From positions 124,001 to 188,000 of the forward strand of contig WOUO01000036.1 in NCBI GenBank assembly GCA_017139535.1: a stretch of 64,000 nucleotides of DNA, in the 5' to 3' direction. The translations under genes were made by a program, and so were the position numbers. This stretch comes from Trichocladium uniseriatum (lineage: Eukaryota; Ascomycota; Sordariomycetes; Sordariales; Chaetomiaceae). Of the stretch, positions 21,442 through 32,263 are shown piece by piece. Within the stretch, counting starts at the first letter, position 1; the number at the start of each line of letters is the position of its first letter. The notes beneath the pieces are model-generated. The model did not search any database. It was given only the letters and a program-made list of their open reading frames with translations, and was not told the DNA's origin.

Positions 21442-22913
21442 TCAGCTCGCCTCGATCCGCCGGCAAAAGTCGCGGCCGTGCTGGACCTGCCACTCGCACA
21501 GCCACACCTCCATGGCCATGCCGATGAACCCAGCAATGCAGATGCCGCCGCTGTCGCTGACCGAGGTCGCGCCCAAGCTAAACTCGCGGTCCTCGACCGG
21601 CACGTTCTCCATGATCTCGGCAAACGTGTTGACGTACACGGCGCCGCCGAGCAGACCCTCCCAAAAGATGACGGCAAAGACGAGGTAGACGGACGGGATA
21701 AAGTTGAGCAGCGCGTGCAGCGTCAGCAGGACGAGGTTGGCGACCTGCAGCAGCGACGGCAGATACAGGTGGTGGATGCGGAAGAAGGGCGTCGAGGACC
21801 GCGAGATGAAGACGCCGAGCTGGTAGAGGAAGCCGTAAAAAGGGTAAAAGGCCCGGAACTCGGTAAACGGCGACGACTCGAGCGGGAACAGCAGCGTCGG
21901 CGCCACACCCTGGTTGATGGTGTACTCGGCAATGTACACCAACAACAGTGGAAGCATGTACGGGATGAACAGCGCCTTGGCCCGGCGCACATTCGCCCAA
22001 AACCCCACCTTCTCGTCCGCATGATGATGGCGCCCCGTCGAATACGCCGTCGCAGCCACGCCGGACCCGGGGGCAAGCAACCCCGCCGACGCCGCCGCCC
22101 CGGCGCCCACCTCCTCAAACACATCCTCCTCCCCCTCCTCTTCCCGCTCCTCCCCCTCCAGCCTCTCATACCTCTCCCCAGCCTTCATCAACCTCCCCCT
22201 CGGCAACACCCCAAAAAACGCCACCAACATCACCCCGGGCAGCGCCGCAGCCACCAACAAACTCCCTCTCACCCCCAACCCGACCACCTCCGTCAACAAC
22301 ACATACAACCCCGCCCCTCCCAACCCGGCCCCTCCCGTCCCACTCCCCCACGCCGCAAGACTGACCTGCCCATAATAATGCGCCATCCCCAAAAAACTCA
22401 ACTCCCCCCCGCCACTACTCAAACTGGCCAACACAATCCCCAACATCTTGACCCCCACCGCACCGGTGGTGGGAGCCGACGCGACAAGTAACATACCCGC
22501 CGTGGAGAGTGCGACGAACGCCAGGATGCGGGTCGGGTACGGGACGGCGTGGATGAAGTAAGGGGCGCATAGTTTTGTGAGAAAGGAAGGGAGGACGTCG
22601 GCGAGGAGGACGGCGGCTTTGGGGAGGGCGGTGCCGACTAGGAGGTCTTGGGCTGCGGAGAGGAGGAGGACGTAGAGGATGTTGTTGATGAGGCCTGGTA
22701 AGAGGGGGAGAGGGGTTAGTTGGTGGTTGGTTTGACAAGGAGGGAGGAAGGGGAGGGGGAGGAGTTACCGAAGAGCCAGAAGGCGACGATGACGGGGGTG
22801 TTGGGGTGGTGGAGCACGGCTGTGAGGCGGAGGCGGGCGCGGGAGAGGGTGTGGGAGGAAGATGGGGCGAGCGGGAGGGGGAGGAGGGCGGATGCGGAGG
22901 GCGAGCGGTTCAT
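21442..22913 (-). CDS. BTN1: Battenin, CLN3/Btn1 vacuolar membrane protein
   Basis: Two exons (22913-22769 and 22694-21442) with a 74-nt intron encode 465 residues, close to the family norm. The start codon is followed by a short polar N-terminus and then FWLFGLINNILYVLLLSAA, the conserved first membrane segment of battenins. About ten further hydrophobic segments follow. Recognisable blocks are LSSGGGELSFLGMAHYY, YINQGV-like EYTINQGVAPTLLFP, FRAFYPFYGFLYQLGVFISR and FWEGLLGGAVYVNTFAEI. A charged loop rich in Glu and His (about residues 225-270) separates the halves, as in other CLN3 proteins. The protein sits in the vacuole membrane and affects pH balance and basic amino-acid or glycerophosphodiester transport. 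The gene is divergent from the exopolygalacturonase. Confidence 0.93.
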
Positions 22914-23698
22914 TTTTGCGGTGGTACGATGCTGTGGTTACGTCGGGATCCGGATTTGCGTCGACATTGCGCGAGTTTGGGTGCGGTAAGTGGTGCCGGG
23001 TTGGCGAAGGCGGTCGATGGACGGTGACGGAACTCGGTGAATCGGTGATGGGATCACGCGGAGGAAATGCGACACGCGGTGCCGGGAAGCGATTAGATTG
23101 GATCTGGGGTCGGTGGGTCGAGTGGCACTCTAGGTAAGGTATTACCGTAATACCGTACAACACAGCGCGCCGTCATAATCATTACCTAAATTACCCCACT
23201 ATTCCCTCTAGAGAATGCCGCTCTTTGCCTCTTCACGCGCAAACCACGGACAACCCGGTACCCAACCACCAATGCAACAGTGGTAAATGAATTCCGGCCA
23301 GCAAACCTAGTTGACGATTCCATTCGCGGATAAATTCCATACAGGCTATTTCCCGGTCCACGAACCACGGCTTCGGCCGCAAGGTGCATTTCCACAATGG
23401 CAAGCTGCGATCAGCGATGATGGCCTTTTGCCATTGCGGTTTTGGCCCTTTGGGCTTAGGCCCGCCATCTCCGCATTCTGGTTCCGCCAACCTGGTAAAC
23501 AATCAACGGAGCAATGGCCAGCGAGGCTATTCTGCAACGGAGAAACTCAATCTGCTCGTGTCGAGTTCCTCCGCAAACCCAGCAACATGGAAATGGTGAA
23601 CTTGAGGGCCAATGGTTAAATACCAAGCATTGGCATGATTGAGCCAAGATGGACAAGCTTCTTCCAAGACAGACCAAGACCTTGGCACCACCGGCACC
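22914..23698. other. Divergent promoter region with inverted repeats
   Basis: About 785 bases serving battenin (minus) and the exopolygalacturonase (plus). CAATGGCAA at 23396-23404 pairs perfectly with TTGCCATTG at 23428-23436. A smaller pair CCAATG...CATTGG flanks the TTAAATACC stretch near 23610-23635, about 65-90 bases before the polygalacturonase start. Either could be an operator for a dimeric regulator, but this is inference. Confidence 0.4.
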
Positions 23699-25149
23699 AT
23701 GAAGTCGCTTGCTTTCCTCCTTTCTGCCGCCGCGTCTCTGGCTTCGGCTTCGGCAATTGCCCTTGGCGTTGACCATGACGCTTATACGCCACACGGTGCA
23801 TCCATCAGCCTCCCCCTTTCATTAGGGTCCAAGAACAAGGCGCTGGATGATTGGGGCAATGCGGTCGAGAAGCACCGCAAGAAGATCACGATTCGCGCCT
23901 CCAAAAACGACCACGACGACATCAGCGACGACTTCTTGTGGGCCATCAAGAAGGCCAACCATGGCGGCCTGGTGCATCTACAAAAGGGGAAGAAGTATGT
24001 CATTGGCAAGAAGCTGGACCTCAGCTTCCTCAAGGATGTCTACGTCAAGATCGACGGCGAGTTGAAGGCAAGTTTATACCAAGTTACTGGTGAGGAATGA
24101 CTACTGACCGCCGCAGTTCACCGACGACATCGACTACTGGCAGGCCAACCACTTCTACTACCCCTTCCAGAAGAGCATCACCTTCTGGGTCTGGGGCGGC
24201 AAGGACATCAAGATCTATGGCTCTGGAGTGCTCAACGGTAACGGCCAGGCCTGGTGGGACGGCTTCTCGGGGTCCGAGATCCTCGATCCCGACAACGCCT
24301 ACTTGCGCCCCGTTCTCTTCCTCACCGACAACGCCACCAACATCGAGGTCCGTGGCCTGCACATGAAGGACTCGCCTTGCTGGACCAACTTTTTCATTCG
24401 CACCAAGAATGTTGTCTTTGATGATGTGTACATTTCGGCTGTCTCGACCAACGCTTCGGTAAGTCGCCCCTTTATGTCAGTATCTGTTCTCAAATATTGA
24501 TTCACAAACCCAGTCCCTCCCCAAAAACACCGACGGCTTCGACTCGCTCAACGTCGACGGTCTGACCGTGACCAACACGCGCGTTAACGTCGGCGACGAC
24601 TGCTTCTCGCCCAAGCCCAACACGACCAACATCCTGGTGCGCAACCTGTGGTGCAACGGCACCCATGGCGTCAGCATGGGCAGCATCGGCCAGTACCCGG
24701 GCGTCTACGACTATATCTCCAATGCCTGGCTCGAGGACATCACGCTACTCAACGGCGAGAACGGTGCCCGCCTCAAGGCCTGGGCCGGCCCGGACGTCGG
24801 ATTGGGCTACATCGACAACATTACCTACAAGAACATCCATGTCGAGAACACTGATTCTCCTATCGTCCTCGACCAGTGCTACTTCAACATCAACGACACC
24901 ACGTGCGCCCAGTACCCCAGCAAGGTGAACATTACAAACGTCAAGTTTATCAATGTCTATGGCACCAGCAGCGGGAAGGAGGGCCGCGTCGTGGCCGACC
25001 TGACGTGCAGCCCCGGCGCGACGTGCAACAACATCCATCTTGAGAATATCAATATCACGAGCCCCGCGGGCGACGCGCAGGTGGTCTGTGACAATATCCA
25101 GGGTGACATTGGCGTCGACTGTATCCCGGCCAGCGAGGCGAATCAGTGA
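23699..25149 (+). CDS. Secreted GH28 exopolygalacturonase
   Basis: Exons 23699-24067, 24117-24458 and 24514-25149 encode 448 residues. A signal peptide (MKSLAFLLSAAASLASASAI) is present. Glycoside hydrolase family 28 residues are all visible: NTDG (Asp244), VGDDC (Asp265, Asp266), THG (His288) and RLKAW (Arg323, Lys325). The sequence after His288, VSMGSIGQYPG, is the exo-acting form rather than the endo form. The enzyme removes galacturonic acid from the non-reducing end of pectin outside the cell. Several N-x-T/S sites suggest N-glycosylation. Intron 1 begins with GC (gcaagt), a GC-AG intron, because only that joins ELK to FTDDIDYW in frame. Expression is probably controlled by pectin products and carbon source, as is usual for such genes. 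Confidence 0.93.
24068..24116 (+). other. GC-AG intron in the exopolygalacturonase gene
   Basis: The 49-nt intron begins gcaagt, has a ctgac branch sequence 11 bases before the end and finishes ccgcag. Using the nearby GT in caagttt would put exon 2 out of frame. GC-AG introns are a small known minority class. Confidence 0.75.
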
Positions 25150-25765
25150 GGGGCTTTGGGAAGAAAACTCTGGGAAATTCGGAGTATCTGTTTAGCGTCT
25201 ACCATTCTAGTTCACGGCGTTCAGCACTAGAGCATGCTGAGACGGTTATTGTAGATAATATGGAGCCTACAAGCTACAAACCAGTATTATAGACACAAAT
25301 GACCCCTTGCCCTCATCATTATCTCTCTGAATTTCGTCGTAGTATTCAAGTTTCGGTTCCTCATGCTTAGCAACGTCTCATATATGCGGATTCTCGGGTT
25401 TAGGTTGCAAATGTGACGACATGCAAGGGGCTGGCTGCCCAGCCTGCGGGGTGTAAGCGAGCCACCATTCGGACGCGTCAAGCTGACGATTCCTGCATCA
25501 TCAAGGATCCGGCTCCCAGGTTAAGGGTATCGCCAGCCACACGCCGAGCCTTCTTTAATCTAACCACGCCAGCTCGAGCGCATCCTGCAACAAAACGGCT
25601 CGGTGCAACCCAAGCCCCAGCCCCTTCACCGACTGACAAAAGGTCCCCGCAGGCAGGATTTTGTCGACATCAACACATCTCTGTGACCTTTCCTCTTGAT
25701 TGTGTCACAATCCGTTGCGCCTCGTTGAACAGAGATTGTTAACACACTGCTGAGATCAATTCTTC
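25150..25765. other. Intergenic, no gene seen
   Basis: About 615 bases between two plus-strand genes. The 5' half has AT-rich sequence consistent with a polyadenylation region. The second half should be the methyltransferase promoter. No product was recognised. Confidence 0.5.
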
Positions 25766-27489
25766 ATGATGTCAGACGACTCAGGGGCCATTGGCCTCGA
25801 CTTTCCATTTAAACCCACGCCTCCAGCGCCCGCCCCGACATTGAAGATTGACCATGACTGCGGCGTTGAGGTCACAAAGGTATGTCCAGAATCCACACTC
25901 AAAGTCAAATTGCACATCTCACACACAACAGTCCCCGGCCATCCACAACCCGCCGCTGCCCGCCGACGGCCCCGGCAACATCAGCTTCTCCAACACGCTC
26001 CTCATCTCCCTCCTCCTCGGCGTGCCCACCTACCTATCATGGAAGATCGGTGGCGGCTTCAAGACGGCCGTCTTCCTCTTTATCATCACCACCTACCCCA
26101 TCCTGGTCGTCTTCTGGGCCATCTCCTCGTCCACCAGCCCCCGCATGAACGAGCGCGTCAAACTCCCCGGCCTTCCCGTCGAGCAGTACATCACCTTCCA
26201 CAAACCAGAGGACCGCCTCAAGTGGCGCGGCCGTAACAAAGTCCCCATCGAGACCTTTATGCGCGCCTATTTCGACGGTGACGCCGACTTCAACGACGCC
26301 AACATCCTCGAGATCCTCGAGTACCGCCACGACTGGGCCTCGTTCCGCTTCACCTGGTCCCTCTTCCGCTTCGTCCTCGTCAAGTTTGCGTCCGACGTGC
26401 TCGTGCACAGCCGCGCCCAGGACGAGGAGCAGGTCCGCGACCACTACGACCGCGGCGACGACTTTTACGCCTGGTTCCTCGGCCCCCGGATGGTCTACAC
26501 CTCGGGCATCATCTCGGACCCAGACCGGGAAGAAACCCTCGAGGAGATGCAAGACAACAAACTCGCCATTGTCTGCGAAAAGATCGAGCTCAAGCCCACT
26601 GAAACCTTGTTGGATATCGGCTGCGGGTGGGGCACGCTCTGCAAGTTTGCCAGCCTCAACTACGGCGCTCATGCCACGGGCATCACCCTCGGCCGCAACC
26701 AAACCGCCTGGGGCAACGACGCACTGCGCCGCGCGGGCGTCCCGGAATCCCAGAGCAAGATCCTCTGCCTCGACTATCGCGACATTCCGAAGGGCGGCAA
26801 GTACGACAAGATCACCTGCCTGGAGATGGCCGAGCACGTGGGGATTTTCAAGATTACGAATTTCCTGCGGCAGTGTTCGGATTTGTTGGAGGATGATGGC
26901 ATCATGCTGCTGCAGGTGGCGGGGATCCGGCAGCACTGGCAGTATGAGGACTTGGTGTGGGGGTTGTTTATGAATCGATATGTCTTTCCTGGTGCGGACG
27001 CGTCGACGCCGTTGGCGTATTATGTCGGGTTTTGTGAGAAGGCGGGGTGGGAGGTTAAGGGGTGAGTTACCTACCTGCCTGCATATCTAGGTGGTTGACA
27101 GAAGAGAAGGAGAGTTGCTGACTGTTCTTAGTGTCGACACCATCGGCGTCCACTACTCTGCCACCATCTGGCGCTGGTACCGCAACTGGTTGAACAACGA
27201 AAAGGAGGTCACGGCCAAATATGGGCCGCGGTGGTTCAGGGTGAGTACCTACCAAACTCCTGACGCCTGAAAACATCACAAGTGCAGTTTGCTAACCAAA
27301 TCCCAGATCTGGAAGTACTTCCTCGCATCCGCCACCATCGCTTCCCGCCAGGGTTCCGCCACCTGCTACCAGCTCACCCTCGTCAAGAACCTCAACAGCG
27401 TGCACCGCATCAAGGGTGTGCCCACACAGTACTCGCTCAAGGGCGCCCTGGAGGCGAGCAGGAAGGCTGGCCGGGCTGTGCTTCGGTAG
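25766..27489 (+). CDS. Sphingolipid C9-methyltransferase
   Basis: Exons 25766-25879, 25932-27061, 27132-27240 and 27307-27489 encode 511 residues. Two membrane helices lie near residues 55-100 (NTLLISLLLGVPTYLSW, then TAVFLFIITTYPILVVFWAI). The enzyme core belongs to the cyclopropane-fatty-acid-synthase/SAM methyltransferase family: the cofactor motif LLDIGCGWGTL around Asp266, then VRDHYDRGDDFYAWFLGP, CLEMAEHVGI and the C-terminal RQGSATCYQLTLVKN. Fungal members with this layout transfer a methyl group from S-adenosylmethionine to C9 of the sphingoid base of glucosylceramide in the ER membrane. That lipid matters for hyphal growth and sensitivity to plant defensins. Introns are standard. The start has two ATGs in a row (25766 and 25769); the first is used. 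Confidence 0.92.
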
Positions 27490-27994
27490 GACAGGGATTT
27501 GGGGGGCTGAAGTCCACGCATGAACCGGGGAAACATGATCCAGCGGGCAACAGCCAAGAGCCGACAGTAATCCCAATCCCCAGCAGGCGAGTAGGCAGAC
27601 AGGCCGGGTTTTAGGACAAAATACCTAAGCAAGAAGGGGGTTTCGACTCAATAGTTGAGTCTACACCATCAAGAGCACACCAGCACAAAAAGAACCTTGC
27701 ACCACCAGACGAACATCAAGACAAGAGATCAAGTGTTACACTCTACTAGTACTCGTACGCAAGGTACACAGAATAACAAAAGAAAGCCCTCGCCACGCTA
27801 TGCAATGCAATGCCATGCCCACCACCCAATCTACCCACCGCAACGCACCAAACCGACGCTGCGAGCTCACTCCCCGCCACAATCCACCATATTATACCCA
27901 ATGTACCCTCCCCAGCAGCCAGCCACAATACTTGTACAGATATGTATCACACAATCACGGCCTCGAAACGCCCTAGACAACCCCGACAGGAGCA
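27490..27994. other. Convergent intergenic region
   Basis: About 500 bases between the methyltransferase 3' end and the 3' end of the minus-strand disordered protein. It is A/C-rich on the plus strand with no convincing gene. Confidence 0.5.
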
Positions 27995-30900
27995 CTAAGG
28001 CAACACCCCCTGCCGCCACCGCTCAACCATATTATCCTGATTCCCGCCCGCAACCACCCCATACGGCGCCGCATACCCAGCCCCCGGGTGCGGCAACACC
28101 CCGCGATTCACCCCTCCAACCGCCAAATTCGGCGTCGACCCCGCCGCATACCCCCCTCCATACGGCATCATCCCCCCGCCCGGAGCCCCAAGCAGCGTAT
28201 TCGCCCTCTGCTGCGGCATCATCCCCGGGACCCCAGGTACACCCCCAAGCCCGTCATTAAACCGGCCCCCCATATACCCGCCGGTACGGGCGCCCACAAG
28301 AGGCGACGTCAGACTGACGGGCATCTGCGCCCGCAACATAGCCATCTTGGCCTCCTGCTCGCGCTGGACCCGCGCAGCCTCGGCCTCGCGCCGCACACGC
28401 TCCACCTCGCGCGGATCGACATTCATCGGCGGCCGGGCGCCCACGCCCATCGACATGGCGCGCTGCTGGCCGCCCGCGTGGGCCGTCAGCACGTCCGCGA
28501 GGGAAAAGGTTGTCGGGGCGCGCGAGATGCGGTTCGGGTTGTTCCCCATCAGGGCGCTGGCAGCCATTTCGCGCTCTCGGGCCTCGCGCTCGCGCTGGAT
28601 ACGGCGGCGGCGCTGGCCGAGGGTTTCTTCTTCCTCTGGGACTTCGGCGGCGGCGGTGTTGGGGGCAGAGGCGGCTGAGAAGGCCGAGAGGGCCGAGACG
28701 TTGCGGCTGTGAGCGGGGCGCTTGGACTCCGATTTGGGTTCGGGCTCGGGTTCCGGCTCAAACTGGCTGAGGAGTTCTGACGAGAAGGCGCCGCTGACTG
28801 GGCGGGCACGGGGGAGCGGGTTCTCGGCGGCGAGACGCGCCTTGCGGGCGGCGAGGGATTCGCCTGCGCGTTCGGGCTCGCTGTCCGAGTCGTCAGGGCC
28901 TGCCGCGGGACCGGCCGCAGAGCCGGGGCGGGAACCTCCGGCGCTGGCTTGCAGAGGTAGTGCGAGACGTGACTGAGAGCGCATCCCGAGGCCGCCGGTC
29001 GGCAGGTGGCTCATGCGTTGCTGCATCACGCTGAGCGAGAGCGGTTGGGCTGCTGTCTCCCTACCCTGCAGCCGGTCACGGCGACGGCTGAGCGGCTCAT
29101 TGTCCTCCAGCTCGCGGCGCTCCATTAGGCCGAGTGGCCGGTTGACTTCGCTCATGAGTGCGCTAATGTCCATGGTGTTGGATCTGTTTCCGTTGGCCTT
29201 GGCGGCGTAAAGCATACCGAGAGGAACCTCTTCGTCGTCGTCCGAGTCCTGATCATGCTTCGCGTTTGGATCTTCCCAGGCGAGTGTGATACGCTTGCCA
29301 GTTCTCGCCTTGCGCTCCACCTCGGCCACCGCGTCGAGCTCAAGAAGGGTGCTCTGCATGCCGTCGGGACGCACCTGCGGACGGGTTCTCATCTTGGCCT
29401 GCTGTTTCCGTAACTGCAGCTCGGCGAGTAATGTGGTCGGCGCGCCTTGGTAGACCTCCTCATCCTCGCTCTCCTCTTCCGTTTCGTCATCCGTGCCCGG
29501 GGCGTCCGGCGAGTCTGTCGCGCGGCCGTTGCGGGACCCCACACCGCCGTCTGCACTGTGCCGGCGATCCTTGCCTCCCTCATCGTCGTCGGAATCGTCC
29601 CCATCACGCTTTGAACCGAACAGAGTGAAGCGGCTTGCGCGCTTCTTCTCCGCGGCCGGGTCAAGCAGGTTGGCGCTAGAATTTCTCTTGACCAGCTTCC
29701 TTGGCTTTGGCTTTTCCTCGGGTACTGCCGCAGCAGCCGCCGCACCCTTCTTCATCTTCTTCTTTTTTCCGTAAACCTCGGCGCCCAGCTTGCCCGCGAA
29801 GGCATGGTCAGTGAAGGCGCTGACGGGTGCCGCCGCCGAAGCTTCGAGGATGCTGTCAAGTGTCGCCATGGCAGAGCCGTCCGTCACCTCGATCTTGGGG
29901 GCGGCGGTGGAAGGCAGCTCAAAGAAGGCGCTTGCTCGCAGCTGGGGCGGCGCGCTGTCCAGACCCATCGAACGCGACTTGGAGTTGTCGGTCAGACGCT
30001 GTGGGAGACGGATTTCGCGCTGTCCGTCTGCGGGCGGGGGTTGGTTGGCATTTCCCTCGGACGAGTGTCTCGCATAGGACGCGTCTAATTGGGCACGCGC
30101 CTCGCTGTCCATTCCAGACGACGTGGCCTCCCGAGCTGACGCCCGAGAGCTAGTGTCTCCGCCAAGCAAGGATCCCATCAAAGGAGAGTCATCCCCAACG
30201 CCATGTAAACCTTCCATGGGGTCCGGCAACCATGACGCCCGTGTGTTGGGGGCAGGCTGCGGCATGCCGCTCATGATCTGAGACCGACGAATTTCTCGGG
30301 GCGAGGGCTTGGGCTTCTTGGACAGCTTCGGCGGGAGGTTAAGCATGGCAGGCACGGGGGCGGGATAGAAAAGCATCTGCTGGCCCGTGGCCGGATCGAA
30401 ATACGATGTCGGCCGTGGGGCCAAACCTTGGGGTCGTAGGTGTGGTGTGTGGTGCTCTGGTTCCTGGGGGGTCGGGAAGTCGCTGACATCTGGGTCGCAG
30501 TGGACACCGTCAAAGTCACCAAAGGCTGTCTGAGCTTGGTCAAACGTCGTCCCAGACCCCGAGGTCGTCGGCCTTTCATCACCATGGTGGGGCCTGTAGG
30601 GCTGGTATTCGGCCGGCTGGTGGATCTGCAGCCGCGGAGCCGCGTCGTCGTGGAACCCATCACCCAAAGCGGGACGCATGAATTCACCCTCGATAAACTG
30701 ATAGGCGCTCGCCCTAATGTTCTCCTGGTCGTTATGGGTTGCCTCAATAGTAGCAGCACGGTCTGCCTCGTCGAGAACCTCCTGGGTCAAGGCCGTCGGA
30801 TGCTCCATCTCGGCAATCTGTGCAAGGGACATCTTGCTCGCAACACTTCTGGTCGACGCTTTCCCAGGGCCGTGGCGCGGAAGGAAGCGGAATTCTTGCC

Positions 30901-32263
30901 CGTTTTCAGTATCCGACGTGAAGCCCGCGACCTCGGAGCTCTCCACAACAGCTGCTGGTATGCCAGTCGAACTCGCTTTGCTGGCCGATCTTAGGCGGCC
31001 CGATGCTCCTGTCAGAGAATGGTGCGGGCTCATGACATAGCCTCCCGGCGAGTAACCCCCGTATCTTGCCGCAGTGTTGATGCCCAAGATGGAGTTCTGG
31101 CGGCTGGTGACGGAGTGTTGGGGCTGTCCGAAGACGGACCCGCTGTCTGAAGCGGATGCGGCCCGAGCGCGGTTTGCGCGGAGGATCGAAGACCGTCGGC
31201 TCTCGGTGCGTTTCAGCTCGTTATGTTCCTCTCGGATGGCCTCCTCAATCGAACTTGTCATAGACAACCGCTCAGCGGTTGCCTCGAGCGCGGCGATGTT
31301 GCCCAGGTAACCCCCTGCTTGTGAGCGCTTGTCGACGTCGGGGATGGGATGGCTGATGGCGAGGCTGGCAGTCGACGACGTGCGGACAATCGACGAGCGA
31401 GTTGGGTTGGAGATGGCACGGCTTCGTGTCTGGGGCCGGCTGCTCGATGGCGTCGACGGCGTCGGTCGGACTACGGTGGTGTTGGCAACAATGGTTGGCG
31501 GCGAAGAGTCAGGAGGCAGGTCGGGAGGATCGTGTGCCTGCGAGGTATTCGGGGTTGGCGCTGATGGAGGAGGATCTGAAGTTGCAGAGGCGCCCTGCGG
31601 CACGGGCGTGTTTTCGTCTTGGGCCGCAACGGACTTTTTCTCGTCTGCAGCGCCAAGGCCGGCGTCTGCTGCTGACGATGCGTCTCGATTCGGACTTGGC
31701 CCCGCCGGGATTGGTGAGGGTGATCGCGAAAAGGACGGCGAGGGCGAAAGCGTAGATGGAGGAGATACCAGACCGGCTGGACGCTCGCTGTGGCTTTTTG
31801 ATCTCGAGAGGAGTTCGTATCCCAACCCCTGTTCGGCGGTTGATGCTTGCAGCGATTCGAACGATTGGACCATGGTGCTGACGATTGTTGCGCCGCGACC
31901 CGCCGCCGGGGTTGTAGGCGCGGCAGTGCTCTTACTGCTGGCTGCGCTGGCATGGCGCCTCAAATGTTCCATACTTTTTGCCGTCTTCACCAACCTCTCT
32001 GCCTCGAGCACACCAGGCGATTTATTCGGCTTCCGATCACCGCCGCGGGTGCCGACAGCGTCGGACAAATACGAATCGCTGCCATCCATGGACAGAGGCG
32101 TAAAGGTCTGCTCGGCGAGAGCCAGGAAGGGCAGCGGCGAGGTCGAGGGTGTAGGCGAGGCCATGGTTGTCGAGGTGGCCTGGGACGTCGGCGAGAGTTG
32201 CGAAGGCCCGTCGGAGTGGGTGGTTTGATCGGCCTGATCGAGGGCGCTGTATTTCACCGCCAT
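27995..32263 (-). CDS. Large disordered fungal protein, function unknown
   Basis: A single uninterrupted frame of 1422 codons from an ATG at 32263-32261. Nearly all of it is low in hydrophobic residues and rich in Ser, Pro, Ala and Arg, so it should be intrinsically disordered. More ordered-looking parts are a stretch with many charged residues (around 880-1000, including an acidic DDE run) and a predicted coiled coil near 1250-1330 with many Arg and Glu (GQRRRRIQREREAREREMAA). The tail is rich in Gly, Met and Pro and ends MVERWRQGVLP, which I think is a conserved ending in homologues. No catalytic motif is visible. Many Ser/Thr-Pro sites suggest phosphorylation. The intactness of such a long frame argues that it is a real, constrained gene. 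Confidence 0.85.
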   Translation of the reverse strand: MAVKYSALDQADQTTHSDGPSQLSPTSQATSTTMASPTPSTSPLPFLALAEQTFTPLSMDGSDSYLSDAVGTRGGDRKPNKSPGVLEAERLVKTAKSMEHLRRHASAASSKSTAAPTTPAAGRGATIVSTMVQSFESLQASTAEQGLGYELLSRSKSHSERPAGLVSPPSTLSPSPSFSRSPSPIPAGPSPNRDASSAADAGLGAADEKKSVAAQDENTPVPQGASATSDPPPSAPTPNTSQAHDPPDLPPDSSPPTIVANTTVVRPTPSTPSSSRPQTRSRAISNPTRSSIVRTSSTASLAISHPIPDVDKRSQAGGYLGNIAALEATAERLSMTSSIEEAIREEHNELKRTESRRSSILRANRARAASASDSGSVFGQPQHSVTSRQNSILGINTAARYGGYSPGGYVMSPHHSLTGASGRLRSASKASSTGIPAAVVESSEVAGFTSDTENGQEFRFLPRHGPGKASTRSVASKMSLAQIAEMEHPTALTQEVLDEADRAATIEATHNDQENIRASAYQFIEGEFMRPALGDGFHDDAAPRLQIHQPAEYQPYRPHHGDERPTTSGSGTTFDQAQTAFGDFDGVHCDPDVSDFPTPQEPEHHTPHLRPQGLAPRPTSYFDPATGQQMLFYPAPVPAMLNLPPKLSKKPKPSPREIRRSQIMSGMPQPAPNTRASWLPDPMEGLHGVGDDSPLMGSLLGGDTSSRASAREATSSGMDSEARAQLDASYARHSSEGNANQPPPADGQREIRLPQRLTDNSKSRSMGLDSAPPQLRASAFFELPSTAAPKIEVTDGSAMATLDSILEASAAAPVSAFTDHAFAGKLGAEVYGKKKKMKKGAAAAAAVPEEKPKPRKLVKRNSSANLLDPAAEKKRASRFTLFGSKRDGDDSDDDEGGKDRRHSADGGVGSRNGRATDSPDAPGTDDETEEESEDEEVYQGAPTTLLAELQLRKQQAKMRTRPQVRPDGMQSTLLELDAVAEVERKARTGKRITLAWEDPNAKHDQDSDDDEEVPLGMLYAAKANGNRSNTMDISALMSEVNRPLGLMERRELEDNEPLSRRRDRLQGRETAAQPLSLSVMQQRMSHLPTGGLGMRSQSRLALPLQASAGGSRPGSAAGPAAGPDDSDSEPERAGESLAARKARLAAENPLPRARPVSGAFSSELLSQFEPEPEPEPKSESKRPAHSRNVSALSAFSAASAPNTAAAEVPEEEETLGQRRRRIQREREAREREMAASALMGNNPNRISRAPTTFSLADVLTAHAGGQQRAMSMGVGARPPMNVDPREVERVRREAEAARVQREQEAKMAMLRAQMPVSLTSPLVGARTGGYMGGRFNDGLGGVPGVPGMMPQQRANTLLGAPGGGMMPYGGGYAAGSTPNLAVGGVNRGVLPHPGAGYAAPYGVVAGGNQDNMVERWRQGVLP

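Noticed and set aside
21202..22491. 429-codon plus-strand frame opposite battenin
   Set aside because: Pro/Arg/His-rich shadow of the CLN3 coding strand; battenin membrane segments are unmistakable on the minus strand.
26037..26936. 299-codon minus-strand frame opposite the methyltransferase
   Set aside because: Shadow of the SAM-methyltransferase coding exon; no motif of its own.
31329..32228. 299-codon plus-strand frame opposite the 1422-residue protein
   Set aside because: Arises from low-complexity GC-rich DNA; lacks independent features.
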